A DNA stretch of 39,233 nt from Nonlabens dokdonensis (GTDB lineage Bacteria; Bacteroidota; Bacteroidia; Flavobacteriales; Flavobacteriaceae). This document shows, one piece after another, positions 1-9,122 of this stretch. The stretch spans positions 1 to 39,233 of the forward strand of contig NZ_MAAX01000028.1 in the NCBI RefSeq assembly GCF_002162835.1, written 5' to 3'. The notes under the pieces were generated by a model that saw only the letters and a list, made by a program, of their open reading frames with translations, searched no databases and had not been told where the DNA came from. Position 1 is the first letter of the stretch; every line of letters starts with the position of its first letter. The translations under genes and the position numbers were made by a program.

Positions 1-980
1 GCAGAATAACCTTTTTTATATTTATGGTAAGCTGATATACCTATCATCGCAGCATTATCTGTCGTATATTCAAATGGTGGAATAAAGACGTTCCAACCTT
101 TTTCTTTATACGAATTAAGCTGGGAACGTATTCCTGAATTTGCACTCACGCCGCCTCCTATGGCTACTGTTTTTATACCAGTTTGTTGCACTGCTTTTTC
201 AATTTTTTGAAAAAGAATCTTTATCAATGTGTGTTGTATACTAGCACAAATATCATTTAAGTTATTAGTGATAAAGTCCGGTTGCTTTTTTACCTCTCGC
301 TGTACAAAATATAATACAGCCGTTTTAAAACCGCTAAAACTATAATTTAAATCAGGAGCTTTAGGAATAGGAAACGGAAACTTTAAAGGGTCGCCGCTTG
401 TAGCTAATTTATCTATTTGTGGTCCGGCTGGATATCCTAGACCTAATAGTTTCCCAGATTTATCAAAGGCTTCACCTATAGCATCATCTTGAGTAGTTCC
501 TATAACTTCCATATCATGATAATCTGCCACCTTTACTATTTGTGTATGTCCACCACTTATTGTAATTGCTAAAAAAGGGAAACTAGGCTTTTCTTGACCA
601 TCGTTATCTATAAAATGCGCGAGAATATGACCGTGCATATGATGTACATCTATCAAAGGAATGTTTAAGGCTAAGGCTAGCGATTTTGCAAAACTAGTTC
701 CTACTAAAAGGCTGCCCATCAATCCTGGTCCTCGAGTAAACGATATCGCATTTAATTGCTCTTTTTTAATGCCTGCCTGCTTTAATGCTTGAGTTATAAC
801 TGGAACGATGTGAGATTGATGTGCTCTAGAAGCTAACTCTGGAACCACTCCGCCATATTTTTCATGAATCTCCTGACCAGCAACAACATTAGATAATACC
901 TTATCGTTTTTTAATACAGCACATGCTGTATCATCACATGAAGATTCTATTGCAAGAATGTAAGAAATTTGTGTGTCCAT
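1..980 (-). CDS. tsaD: tRNA N6-adenosine threonylcarbamoyltransferase TsaD (3' end cut by window edge)
   Basis: TsaD transfers the threonylcarbamoyl group from TC-AMP to A37 of ANN-decoding tRNAs, working with TsaB and TsaE. Reading from the ATG at 980 gives 326 codons with no stop before the window edge; the family is about 340 residues, so only a short C-terminal tail is missing. Visible family marks are the N-terminal ILAIESSCDDT (residues 8-18), the metal-binding HxxxH formed by H114 and H118 in HHMHGH, SGGHTQIV, and GGGVSAN near the end. The gene is divergent from tamB with 50 bp between the chosen starts. A minus-strand TACCTTTGC element at 1022-1014 could be its promoter. Identification is secure. 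Confidence 0.97.
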   Translation of the reverse strand, partial: MDTQISYILAIESSCDDTACAVLKNDKVLSNVVAGQEIHEKYGGVVPELASRAHQSHIVPVITQALKQAGIKKEQLNAISFTRGPGLMGSLLVGTSFAKSLALALNIPLIDVHHMHGHILAHFIDNDGQEKPSFPFLAITISGGHTQIVKVADYHDMEVIGTTQDDAIGEAFDKSGKLLGLGYPAGPQIDKLATSGDPLKFPFPIPKAPDLNYSFSGFKTAVLYFVQREVKKQPDFITNNLNDICASIQHTLIKILFQKIEKAVQQTGIKTVAIGGGVSANSGIRSQLNSYKEKGWNVFIPPFEYTTDNAAMIGISAYHKYKKGYS

Positions 981-1013
981 TAAGCTATAAAGGCATAAAA
1001 ATTGGTAATCTTT

Positions 1014-1022
1014 GCAAAGGTA
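1014..1022 (-). promoter_or_regulatory. putative tsaD -7 element (TACCTTTGC)
   Basis: On the minus strand this reads TACCTTTGC, an exact match to the Bacteroidota TAnnTTTG(C) -7 consensus, about 34 nt before the tsaD ATG. It overlaps a TAATCTTTGC on the plus strand (1006-1015) that faces tamB; the two share the palindrome CTTTGCAAAG. No clear -33 TTG was seen. Inferred from sequence only. Confidence 0.45.
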
Positions 1023-1030
1023 AACGATAT

Positions 1031-4000
1031 GTGATTAAGAGGTTCATAAAAATATTACTCAGGGCGCTGCTCGTGCTGCTATTATTATTTATAATTCTAG
1101 TAGTCACCTTCTCATTTCCTAAAGTGCAAACTGCTACGGCACAGTATCTAACTACGCAACTTAATGAAGATTACGGCACTGATATTCAAATCACTGCGGT
1201 AGACATTAGTTTTTCTGGAGATGTCATTTTAAAGAAATCGCTAGCTCTAGATGAACGTAAGGATACTCTTATTTATTTTGACGAGCTACGCACATCGATT
1301 TTAGGTTTTGGAGATTTATTTGCCGGTAAACCAGATCTAGGTACGACTTCAATAGACGGTTTATATCTTAATATGAAACGTTATAAAGGTGAGCCTAATG
1401 ATAATCTAAATAATTTTATAATTAAGTTTGGGAGTGGTTCTAGCAGTTCTTCTGAGCCTTTTGTGTTGAATACCGGAGATTTAAATATCACAAATTCTAG
1501 AATCAGTATCATCGATGAGAATTTGAGATATCCAGAGACCTTTGTTGCCCAAAAATTCAATCTTGAATCTAATGGTTTAAGAATTGAAGGCTCAAATATT
1601 TATGCCGTAATTGAACATGCCGATTTTGATATGTATACAGGTGTTATGAATCCTGATGTAAATGGGAATAAAATTCTAAAGATCAAAAATTTATCTGCAG
1701 ATTTCTCTTATACACCTTCTCAAATTACTGCAAATGAATTAACCATTAACACTGCAGGATCAATATTAAAAGGAGACTTAAAGCTTAACTATGATCGGAA
1801 AGACTTTGCAGATTTTATAAAAAAAGTGGAGTGGGATTTTAATATTACAGATGCAAATCTTTCCACTAATGAACTCAGAAAATTCTACAACGAAATTGTA
1901 GAAAACGACAAGGTCCTTATCACTGGTCATATGAAAGGACCTCTTAATGATTTCAAAGTAGAAAATCTAGTTGCCACTACGCTCAATGATATCACCATTG
2001 ATGGAGAAATGCATTTTCAAAATTTAATTGAAAATGAAGACGATTTCTTTATAGAAGGTGATTTTAAAAGCTTAGAAGTCAGTAATACTGATTTAAAAAA
2101 GTTTTTACCCAACATTTTAGGCAATACATTACCTAATGAACTTAATCAACTAGGAACAGTGAAGGCCAGTGGTTATGCAAGTGTAAATGCAAATACAGTA
2201 GTAACCAGATTATCGGGAAATTCACGTAAAGGGAATTTTAATACTGATCTAGTTCTTAATGACATTCAAAGTGGGAACATTTATTATAAAGGGAATATCA
2301 AATTGCAAAAGGTAGACATAGGTTCACTCTTAGGGGTTAAAGAATTAGGTGGAGTAAGCTTAAACCTAGATGTGGACGGTAGAGGATTTGATCCTGATAA
2401 GGCAAATGCAACATTAAAAGGTAAAATCGCGCAACTCACTTATAATGATTATACCTATCGCAATATTAGTGTAAATGGGATTTTTAAGAAACCTATTTTT
2501 AACGGTATTGTCTCTGTAAACGATCCTAATTTAAAAATGGCTTTTGATGGACTTGCAGATCTTACAGAAGCTATCAACACTTATGACTTTACTGCTAATA
2601 TTGAATATGCAGATCTAAATAAAATAAATCTGTTTACAAGAGATTCCATTGCTATACTCAAAGGAGATATAGTCATGAATATGAAAGGTACCTCTCTTGA
2701 TAATGCTGTAGGTAGTATTAATATAAAAGATGCGAGCTACAAAAATCAAAACGATGATTATGTTTTTGATGATTTTAGCATAGTATCAAGTTTTAAAAAT
2801 GAAGAACATTATATCTCCATTAATAGCACAGATATAATTGAAGGAGAGCTTTCTGGAGTTTTTATTATTTCTGAAATCCCAGAACTTTTTAAAAACAGTA
2901 TCGGTAACGTTTATACTAACTATCAATCAAAAAGCATTACAAAAGATCAATACCTAGATTATGAATTTAAAATCTATGATAAGATTGTAGACCTTGTTTT
3001 TCCTGATATCGCTCTAGGCGAAAACACGATTTTAAAAGGTCAAGTCGCAAGTAATGAGGCTCAGTTTAGAATGACATTTAGATCACCAGACATCAAGATT
3101 TACGATATAGAACTAGATAAAGTTAATGTACAAGTTAATAACCAAAATCCACTTTTTAATACGTTTATCAAGGTAGACAATGTAAAAAATGGCACCTATG
3201 ATATCAATAATTTCCAACTTATCAATGTGACTAATAATGACACGTTGCTTTTTAGAACTAAATTTAATAGTTCTTCTAGAGATACTGATAAATTCAACCT
3301 AAGTTTTTATCACACCGTAAATAATGAGAATCAATCAGTTGTAGGAATCAAAAAAAGTGACATAATTTTTCAAGGTAAAAAATGGTTTCTAAATAAGAAA
3401 GATGACAACGTAAAGTTGAAATTTGACCATGATTTTAAAAGCTTTCAGCTCGATAGCTTAGTAGCTAGACATGAAGAAGAATTTATAACACTAGGAGGCT
3501 CAATATCTGGAAAGGAGTCTAAAAACCTTAATTTAAATTTTGAGAATGTAAGAGTGTCTAGCCTTACATCACCTATAGATAGTTTAAAACTTAAAGGACA
3601 TATAGACGGTTATTTATCTCTAGACCAGACCGATGGTAAATATGCGCCATCCAGTGAGTTTACAGTAAAAGGTTTTGAAGTAAATGAGACTCCACTAGGA
3701 GATTTTGATTTATCTGTTATCGGTAATGAAGATCTCAGTCTATATGATGTAAATGCACAGCTCAAAGATGATGAGTTGAAATCTTTTTCGGCAAATGGAA
3801 CAATAAATACTCAAGGTGAAAAAAGTCAGATAGATGTAGAGGCTGTTTTTAAAGATTTTAATCTCATAGCATTAAGTCCTTTAGGTGGCGAAGTTCTTGA
3901 TAAAATAAGAGGTTTAACATCAGGCAAAGCTTCCATAACAGGATCCTTAATTGCTCCAGAAATAAATGGTTCTTTAAAATTGAAAAAAGCTGGTCTAAGA

Positions 4001-5479
4001 ATACCCTATTTAAATACCGATTTCAATATTGAAAACAATTCTGAGATAGGTATAACCTCAACTTCTTTTGATTTTAATAATATTTCTTTAACTGATACAA
4101 AATATAATACCCAAGGGATCCTTTCTGGTGCTATCAATCATAAAAACTTTGGTTTTTGGGATATGGACTTGAAAATAGAGTCGGATAGATTATTGGCTCT
4201 TGATACCGAGCTCACGCCAGATGCCTTGTATTATGGAACCGCTTTTATAGATGGACAAGCTACCATTACTGGACCGATAGATGAGCTGTTCATTAACGTA
4301 ATCGCTATTACAGGTGAAGACACCATTTTCAAAGTCCCTATCAACGATGGAGAATCTCTTGGTGACACTACAGCTATTTACTTCTTAAGTCCTGAAGAAA
4401 AAAAGGCGCGCATTTCTGGTGAAAAAATTGTAACCAAAGAAGTAAAAGGACTTGAATTAAGATTTGAATTAGAGGTAACTCCAGTTGCAGAAGTAGAAAT
4501 TACTGTTGATCCTACAAACGGAAGTTATTTACACGGTAGCGGCGTAGGTAACTTACTTCTTGAAATAAATACCAACGGTAAATTTATCATGAACGGTGAT
4601 TTTATTGTTACAGAAGGATATTATAATTTTAAATATGCCGGTATTGTAAACAAGAACTTTATCATTGAACCAGGTGGGACAATGGACTGGAATGGAGATC
4701 CTACTAATGCAAACATTGATGTAGAAGCTGTTTATAGAACTAGTGCAAATCCCTCTATATTACTTGATAACCCTAACTTAAACGCTCAAGTGCCAGTAGA
4801 AGTACTTACTAAATTACAAGGTGATCTTAGTTTCTTTGATCCAGAATTTCAAATTAGATTCCCCAATACGAACTCTGTTGTGAGCTCTGAATTACAATAC
4901 AGACTAGAAGACAAATCTCAAAGACAGCTACAAGCACTTTCCTTAGTCGCAACAGGATCCTTTTACAACCCCAATAGCATCGGTCAAAATGCCGTGACCG
5001 GTAATGTTGTAGAAAGTGTTACTGGAATCGTTAACGATCTGGTAAGCCGTGAAGACAGCAAGTTTAATTTTGGAGTGAGTTATGAAGCGTCAGAGCGCAA
5101 TCCTAACTCTGACTTACAACGTTCAGATCGTTTTGGAATTACTTTAAGCACTCAAATAACAGATCGTGTTTTGATCAATGGCAAGCTAGGTGTTCCAGTA
5201 GGATCTACAAGCGCAAGTGAGCGAGCAGTGATAGGTAATGTAGAAATTGAATTTTTAATTAATGAAGATGGTACCTTAAGATTAAAATTGTTCAATAGAG
5301 AAAACACCTTACAGCAATTAGGCCAGCAAGAAGACTATACACAAGGCCTAGGACTACAATACCGTATCAATTTTAATAGCTTGAAAGAACTCTACGAGCG
5401 TATATTTAAAAAGGAAATGGTAAAAGAAAGAGATTTTAAAGCGAGTGAAGAAGTAGATAGCAAGCCTACTCCTAACTGA
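1031..5479 (+). CDS. tamB: TamB-family translocation/assembly module protein
   Basis: This is a very large AsmA/TamB-like inner-membrane-anchored periplasmic protein. The family forms a long beta-taco bridging inner and outer membranes, linked to outer-membrane protein assembly and phospholipid transport. I chose the GTG at 1031 (1482 aa): an upstream in-frame start at 923 would run 58 nt into the divergent tsaD gene, and the GTG directly precedes a basic stretch (IKRFIKILLR) and one hydrophobic anchor at about residues 9-27. The rest is repetitive beta-rich sequence (GxLKLxY, INGSLKLKKA). The C-terminal part resembles the TamB domain (DUF490), with NGDFIVTEGYYNFKYAG and QLQALSLVATGSFY. No TamA lies in the window. 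Divergence from tsaD fits flavobacterial gene order as I remember it. Confidence 0.93.
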   Translation: MIKRFIKILLRALLVLLLLFIILVVTFSFPKVQTATAQYLTTQLNEDYGTDIQITAVDISFSGDVILKKSLALDERKDTLIYFDELRTSILGFGDLFAGKPDLGTTSIDGLYLNMKRYKGEPNDNLNNFIIKFGSGSSSSSEPFVLNTGDLNITNSRISIIDENLRYPETFVAQKFNLESNGLRIEGSNIYAVIEHADFDMYTGVMNPDVNGNKILKIKNLSADFSYTPSQITANELTINTAGSILKGDLKLNYDRKDFADFIKKVEWDFNITDANLSTNELRKFYNEIVENDKVLITGHMKGPLNDFKVENLVATTLNDITIDGEMHFQNLIENEDDFFIEGDFKSLEVSNTDLKKFLPNILGNTLPNELNQLGTVKASGYASVNANTVVTRLSGNSRKGNFNTDLVLNDIQSGNIYYKGNIKLQKVDIGSLLGVKELGGVSLNLDVDGRGFDPDKANATLKGKIAQLTYNDYTYRNISVNGIFKKPIFNGIVSVNDPNLKMAFDGLADLTEAINTYDFTANIEYADLNKINLFTRDSIAILKGDIVMNMKGTSLDNAVGSINIKDASYKNQNDDYVFDDFSIVSSFKNEEHYISINSTDIIEGELSGVFIISEIPELFKNSIGNVYTNYQSKSITKDQYLDYEFKIYDKIVDLVFPDIALGENTILKGQVASNEAQFRMTFRSPDIKIYDIELDKVNVQVNNQNPLFNTFIKVDNVKNGTYDINNFQLINVTNNDTLLFRTKFNSSSRDTDKFNLSFYHTVNNENQSVVGIKKSDIIFQGKKWFLNKKDDNVKLKFDHDFKSFQLDSLVARHEEEFITLGGSISGKESKNLNLNFENVRVSSLTSPIDSLKLKGHIDGYLSLDQTDGKYAPSSEFTVKGFEVNETPLGDFDLSVIGNEDLSLYDVNAQLKDDELKSFSANGTINTQGEKSQIDVEAVFKDFNLIALSPLGGEVLDKIRGLTSGKASITGSLIAPEINGSLKLKKAGLRIPYLNTDFNIENNSEIGITSTSFDFNNISLTDTKYNTQGILSGAINHKNFGFWDMDLKIESDRLLALDTELTPDALYYGTAFIDGQATITGPIDELFINVIAITGEDTIFKVPINDGESLGDTTAIYFLSPEEKKARISGEKIVTKEVKGLELRFELEVTPVAEVEITVDPTNGSYLHGSGVGNLLLEINTNGKFIMNGDFIVTEGYYNFKYAGIVNKNFIIEPGGTMDWNGDPTNANIDVEAVYRTSANPSILLDNPNLNAQVPVEVLTKLQGDLSFFDPEFQIRFPNTNSVVSSELQYRLEDKSQRQLQALSLVATGSFYNPNSIGQNAVTGNVVESVTGIVNDLVSREDSKFNFGVSYEASERNPNSDLQRSDRFGITLSTQITDRVLINGKLGVPVGSTSASERAVIGNVEIEFLINEDGTLRLKLFNRENTLQQLGQQEDYTQGLGLQYRINFNSLKELYERIFKKEMVKERDFKASEEVDSKPTPN

Positions 5480-5513
5480 TTCTTGACTATTAACAATAGT
5501 AAATTTAATAGTA

Positions 5514-5813
5514 CTACCTCAATACCAATTTCTCAATCATCTCTCTACCTAAATGATCGTTTAGGTTCTTAATGATTTTTGCACGACCGTACATTAATTC
5601 TTGTCTCAGTACAGATGAAGAAAGACTTATAAAAAGTGTCCCAGTAGTAAATTTAACTTGTGTTGTATAATTACTGACACCTGCGCCCATCACCTCTTTC
5701 CAGGCTGTTTCTACATCCACTTTCTGGAAACCTTTCTGCAGCTTATCTTGAGCTTTAAAATCACTCAACACATCACTCATGCGCACAAAATCTTCTTTCT
5801 TATTGTTCCTCAT
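5514..5813 (-). CDS. DUF721 family protein (DciA-like)
   Basis: A 99-residue DUF721 protein. In other bacteria DUF721 members (DciA) assist loading or activity of the replicative helicase DnaB. The ATG at 5813 ([16 protein letters not shown]) is preferred over an in-frame start at 5855 because it gives the usual family length and a short 14-nt overlap with the preceding gene. Recognisable features are VDVETAWKEVMGAGVSNYT and the C-terminal VLRQELMYGRAKIIKNLND ending in EMIEKLVLR. It is the last gene of a recF-led minus-strand operon, the same neighbourhood recF and DUF721 share in actinobacteria. Function here is inferred from the family. Confidence 0.82.
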   Translation of the reverse strand: MRNNKKEDFVRMSDVLSDFKAQDKLQKGFQKVDVETAWKEVMGAGVSNYTTQVKFTTGTLFISLSSSVLRQELMYGRAKIIKNLNDHLGREMIEKLVLR

Positions 5814-6210
5814 TAGGTATATATGATTTGTAAGTATAACGCGTTCCATTTTCATGCAAAAGTACTAGCGTTTCTTTAGTAGCTTTTTCAACTGTTTGTT
5901 TGTAGGATCCTTCTCCTTCTTGAAAGGTAAGCCATATATCGCCATCTTTCTCTTTCCACTCAAAGTAAATAGGATTTCCATAACTTATAAAACCACCATC
6001 ATAAGTAGGGCTTACTCTGTTCTTTACTCCTTTATAACCTTCTATTTCAAAATGATCCATATGGTTAGAAAAAGGAAATTCTCTTTCATTTCCATCAGGC
6101 ATTAAAACCTGCTCAATATTCCAATAACCTTCTACGGCCTTTATTTTATCTTCATTACTGGTACAAGAGATAACAACTGACACGAGAATTAAATAGATGA
6201 TTTTTTTCAT
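5800..6210 (-). CDS. lipocalin-like lipoprotein
   Basis: A 136-residue predicted lipoprotein. The N-terminus [16 protein letters not shown] is a type II signal with lipobox VISC (Cys16). The mature part ([49 protein letters not shown]) looks like the short lipocalin-like beta-barrel domains common in Bacteroidota, where the ligand is usually unknown. Its ATG overlaps the recF stop as ATGA (6207-6210), and its own end overlaps the DUF721 gene by 14 nt, so all three are likely one translationally coupled transcript. A surface lipoprotein between two replication or repair genes is odd; no functional link is evident. Confidence 0.75.
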   Translation of the reverse strand: MKKIIYLILVSVVISCTSNEDKIKAVEGYWNIEQVLMPDGNEREFPFSNHMDHFEIEGYKGVKNRVSPTYDGGFISYGNPIYFEWKEKDGDIWLTFQEGEGSYKQTVEKATKETLVLLHENGTRYTYKSYIPNEEQ

Positions 6211-7286
6211 AACTTGAATATCTTATAAGATTGCTCCGTTTGTTTGATCACTTCTTCTGTTCGTTCTGGATGGGTATCGCTTATGAACAACTGACCGAAT
6301 TGCTCATCATTCACCATATTAATGATTTGCGCCACACGAGATGCGTCTAACTTATCAAAAATATCATCTAAAAGCAAAATAGGTACCGTACCACTTTCCT
6401 GCTTTATAAATTCAAATTGAGCCAATTTTAAAGCTGTCAAAAAACTTTTTTGCTGGCCTTGACTTCCATACTTTTTTACAGGATGATCATTAAGTAGAAA
6501 GAGTAAATCATCTTTATGCGTGCCTACACTAGTATATTGCAACTGTAAATCCTTTTGTTGGGCATTTTTTATTACCTGTGCTGGATCTTCATTGTTAAAA
6601 TCGGCTTTGTAGAAAATATCTACCAGTTCTTCCGTTCGAGAAATTTTCTGATAGTATTTTCTGAATATAGGAGTAAAAGATTCTAAGAACGACTTCCTAA
6701 CATTGTGAATAAAACCACCTAAATCTGCCAGCTGTTCATCATAAACAGCAAGACCATCACTATCAAACGTACGATTAATTGAAAAGTATTTTAACAGTGC
6801 ATTGCGTTGTTGTAACAACTTGTTATAAGTAATTAACTTGTTTAAATAAGTAGCATTACTTAACGATATCACTCCATCAAGAAATTTACGTCTCGTGTCA
6901 CTTCCTTCAGTTATCAAGTCACGATCTGCTGGAGATATGATTACTAGAGGAATTAAGCCTATATGGTCGCTTATTTTATCATAAACCTTACCATTGCGCT
7001 TTAATACACGCTTCACTCCTTTCTTTGCACTTACGACAATTTTTTCTTCCTGATTGTTCTTTATAAAATTACCATTCACCACAAAAAAGTCTTCATCGTG
7101 CTTGATATTTTGTACCGTAATCGGATTAAAATAGCTTTTTGCAAAAGCAAGGTGATAAATAGCGTCTAAAACGTTCGTTTTTCCGACTCCATTGTTGCCC
7201 ACAAAGCAATTTATCTTCTCATCAAACTCAAATTCGGCACTTGAGAAGCTTTTATAATTGATAAGACTAATGGAATTAAGCTGCAT
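6207..7286 (-). CDS. recF: DNA replication and repair protein RecF
   Basis: RecF (359 aa, normal length) is an SMC-like ATPase that, with RecO and RecR, helps load RecA at gapped DNA. Walker A is GNNGVGKT (residues 30-37), preceded by the typical start ISLINYKSF. The ABC-type signature region is [10 protein letters not shown] and Walker B is [11 protein letters not shown]. It heads a minus-strand operon with the lipocalin-like lipoprotein and the DUF721 gene. A 16-bp palindromic repeat lies in the 185-bp gap to the divergent TPR gene. Identification is secure. Confidence 0.97.
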   Translation of the reverse strand: MQLNSISLINYKSFSSAEFEFDEKINCFVGNNGVGKTNVLDAIYHLAFAKSYFNPITVQNIKHDEDFFVVNGNFIKNNQEEKIVVSAKKGVKRVLKRNGKVYDKISDHIGLIPLVIISPADRDLITEGSDTRRKFLDGVISLSNATYLNKLITYNKLLQQRNALLKYFSINRTFDSDGLAVYDEQLADLGGFIHNVRKSFLESFTPIFRKYYQKISRTEELVDIFYKADFNNEDPAQVIKNAQQKDLQLQYTSVGTHKDDLLFLLNDHPVKKYGSQGQQKSFLTALKLAQFEFIKQESGTVPILLLDDIFDKLDASRVAQIINMVNDEQFGQLFISDTHPERTEEVIKQTEQSYKIFKL

Positions 7287-7331
7287 AGAAGATTTTATAA
7301 ACTACTGTTTTACTGATGTTTGTAAGGATCT

Positions 7332-7347
7332 CGCTTTCGCGAAAGCG
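7332..7347. repeat. 16-bp palindromic repeat CGCTTTCGCGAAAGCG, copy 1
   Basis: Perfect self-complementary 16-mer flanked by TCT on the left and GAA on the right. It lies in the divergent gap between recF and the TPR protein. It is one of nine exact copies in the window. Confidence 0.95.
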
Positions 7348-7442
7348 GAATAACCACCAGCTTTATTATACCTGTACAAATTTAACCTAACAAAAGGCAG
7401 AGAATAAAGCTTTAACCTGTTTTTATATATAGATAAAAATTA

Positions 7443-7451
7443 TATTTTTGC
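7443..7451 (+). promoter_or_regulatory. putative -7 element of the TPR-ribH operon (TATTTTTGC)
   Basis: Exact match to TAnnTTTG followed by C. It lies 20 nt before the ATG at 7472, which would leave a leader of roughly 15 nt. The element covers the TTG at 7448-7450, which argues that this TTG is promoter sequence and not a start codon. Confidence 0.6.
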
Positions 7452-7471
7452 GCGTTCAATTAAAGATAATT

Positions 7472-8263
7472 ATGGCAACTTATAACAAACGAGGATACAA
7501 ACCGAAAACGAAACCAGAAAAGGAAGAGAAGGAAGAACTTTTTGATGATTCTGAATCTACAACCGCAGAGGTTTTTAGTTCTCTTGATGAAGGTGCAAAC
7601 AAAACAGAGCAGTGGCTAGAAAAAAACCAAAAAGCTATAATTATAGTGGTAGGTGTTATAGTCGTGGCAGCTTTAGGTGCATGGTTGTATAATCAATTTG
7701 TTATGGAGCCTAAGCAAATGGAAGCTGTAGCTGAGTCTAATGAGGCAAACAAATACTACGATCTTGCTTTAAATTCTACAGGTAAGGAGAAAGATTCTTT
7801 ATATACTCTAGCATTAGAAGGAGCAAATGGTAAGTATGGATTGATACAAATAGCCGAAGAATATGCTGGTACTGATGCTGGTAACCTAGCAAACTATCAA
7901 GCTGGTATGGCTTACTTAAATATAGGTGGTGACCAACTTCAAAAAGCGATTGAATACCTAGAGAAGTTTGACGGTGGAGATTCTGTTTTAAATGCTATCG
8001 CACAAGCTGGTATAGGTGACGCTCTTGTACAAGCAGGACAACCAGGTGATGCTATCGCTCATTATATGGACGCTGCAAATTCAAATGAAAATGAATTCTC
8101 TACTCCTAAGTATCTTTTAAAAGCAGCACAAGTTGCTCTTACTACTGGAGATACCTCTACAGCTATTACAGCATTAGAAAGAATAGAAGAGAACTATCCT
8201 GACGCTGCAGAATATAAAACTGCTCAAGTTCTTTTAGGACAGGCAAGAGCAGCATCTAACTAA
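7472..8263 (+). CDS. tetratricopeptide-repeat membrane protein (YfgM-like)
   Basis: A 263-residue single-pass protein. An acidic and basic cytoplasmic N-terminus (KPKTKPEKEEKEELF) is followed by one membrane helix at about residues 54-78 (AIIIVVGVIVVAALGAWLY) and a helical domain with TPR-type repeats (NYQAGMAYLNIGG, AQAGIGDALVQAGQPGDAIAHY, LLKAAQVALTTGDTSTAITALE). The architecture matches the YfgM-like tetratricopeptide family, whose E. coli member is an ancillary SecYEG/periplasmic chaperone factor. That role is only a family-level guess here. The ATG at 7472 was chosen because the alternative upstream TTG lies inside the promoter element. ribH follows after 6 nt, so the two are co-transcribed. 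Confidence 0.85.
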   Translation: MATYNKRGYKPKTKPEKEEKEELFDDSESTTAEVFSSLDEGANKTEQWLEKNQKAIIIVVGVIVVAALGAWLYNQFVMEPKQMEAVAESNEANKYYDLALNSTGKEKDSLYTLALEGANGKYGLIQIAEEYAGTDAGNLANYQAGMAYLNIGGDQLQKAIEYLEKFDGGDSVLNAIAQAGIGDALVQAGQPGDAIAHYMDAANSNENEFSTPKYLLKAAQVALTTGDTSTAITALERIEENYPDAAEYKTAQVLLGQARAASN

Positions 8264-8269
8264 TTTAAT

Positions 8270-8791
8270 ATGGCTACCGCAGGTAAAGATTTATCGCATT
8301 ACGATAAAAACAGTCTTCCAGACGCAAGCGATATGCGCATAGGAATTGTAGTATCTGAATGGAATGAAGATATCACAGAAAACCTGTTTAAGGGAGCCCA
8401 TGATACTTTACTAGACTGTGGTGTGGATGCAGAGAGAATATTCCGTATCGATGTACCAGGCTCTTTTGAACTCATATACGGTTGTAAGAACATGCAGTAC
8501 TCTAGCTACCCTGTTAAGGATAGCAAGTTGCGTAAAGGTCTAGACGCTATTATTGCCATAGGAAGTGTGATACGAGGAGAAACAGCGCACTTTGACTTTG
8601 TATGTCAAGGAGTGACAAATGGTATTAAAGATCTCAATCTTAATAAATCTAGGGTACCTGTCATTTTTTGTGTATTAACTGATGATACTCATGCACAGTC
8701 AGTCGCTCGTAGTGGTGGTATTCATGGAAACAAAGGTAGTGAAGCCGCTGTAGCAGCTTTAAAAATGGCAGCCATAAAACAAGGGTTTTAA
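8270..8791 (+). CDS. ribH: 6,7-dimethyl-8-ribityllumazine synthase
   Basis: RibH condenses 5-amino-6-ribitylaminouracil with 3,4-dihydroxy-2-butanone 4-phosphate, the penultimate step of riboflavin synthesis. The 173-residue protein has the expected landmarks: IGIVVSEWNEDIT near the N-terminus, VPGSFELI, AIGSVIRGETAHFDFV with the catalytic His at about residue 107, and a GNKGSEAAVAALKM tail. An N-terminal extension of about 20 residues (HYDKNSLPDAS) precedes the core. The gene sits 6 nt behind the TPR gene and ends at a strong terminator. No other rib genes are in the window and no FMN riboswitch was seen. Confidence 0.97.
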   Translation: MATAGKDLSHYDKNSLPDASDMRIGIVVSEWNEDITENLFKGAHDTLLDCGVDAERIFRIDVPGSFELIYGCKNMQYSSYPVKDSKLRKGLDAIIAIGSVIRGETAHFDFVCQGVTNGIKDLNLNKSRVPVIFCVLTDDTHAQSVARSGGIHGNKGSEAAVAALKMAAIKQGF

Positions 8792-8813
8792 TACTAAAAT
8801 ATCAAGAAAAGAG

Positions 8814-8850
8814 AATCGGCTATCAAATTCATTTTTGACAGCCGATTTTT
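8814..8850 (+). terminator. rho-independent terminator after ribH
   Basis: The arms AATCGGCTATCAAA (8814-8827) and TTTGACAGCCGATT (8834-8847) pair over 14 positions with one A-C mismatch around a six-base loop. A T-run follows (TTTTTCTTTT). It lies 22 nt after the ribH stop. Confidence 0.9.
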
Positions 8851-8933
8851 CTTTTATGATGTTAATTTAAATTCCCAGTTGATCATTTTCTCTGGTCGAG
8901 GAATAATTGCATTTTACTCAGTAAGCTTAATAA

Positions 8934-9122
8934 TCACTTCTTCCTCAATCCTATAAGTTGATAGACTCCTAGCACTACAAGACCTACTGCAAGGATCCAT
9001 TGATAGGTTTCTACCTCTTCTTCTTGATAGAAGCGATCGTATAACTTCCAGGCTCCTATTCCTATAAATGCAATAGATAACACAAGGGTATAATTGCGTT
9101 TACTGGAATTATTTTCAGGCAT
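8934..9122 (-). CDS. small two-helix membrane protein, paralogue B
   Basis: A 62-residue protein with two hydrophobic helices (LVLSIAFIGIGAWKLYDRFY and WILAVGLVVLGVYQLIGL) separated by an acidic loop (QEEEVETY), and a basic end (RKK). I do not recognise a named family. It overlaps the upstream gene (9115-9309) by 8 nt and clearly resembles it: both have IG.G..(R/K)LYD.F at the end of helix 1, then a short loop and a second G-rich helix. Probably a coupled pair acting together in the inner membrane; function unknown. Confidence 0.7.
   Translation of the reverse strand: MPENNSSKRNYTLVLSIAFIGIGAWKLYDRFYQEEEVETYQWILAVGLVVLGVYQLIGLRKK

Noticed and set aside
923-1030. Upstream in-frame extension of tamB beginning at 923
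   Set aside because: It overlaps the divergent tsaD gene by 58 nt and places 36 non-hydrophobic residues before the anchor. The GTG at 1031 gives a normal basic-plus-helix start.
5486-5500. Inverted repeat ACTATT-AAC-AATAGT between tamB and the DUF721 gene
   Set aside because: AT-rich six-base arms with no T-run are too weak to call a terminator.
8858-8899. Minus-strand reading AIIPRPEKMINWEFKLTS ending in a stop
   Set aside because: It looks protein-like, but a stop lies just upstream in the same frame and only a 10-codon ATG frame remains. It could be a remnant C-terminus; too short to support.
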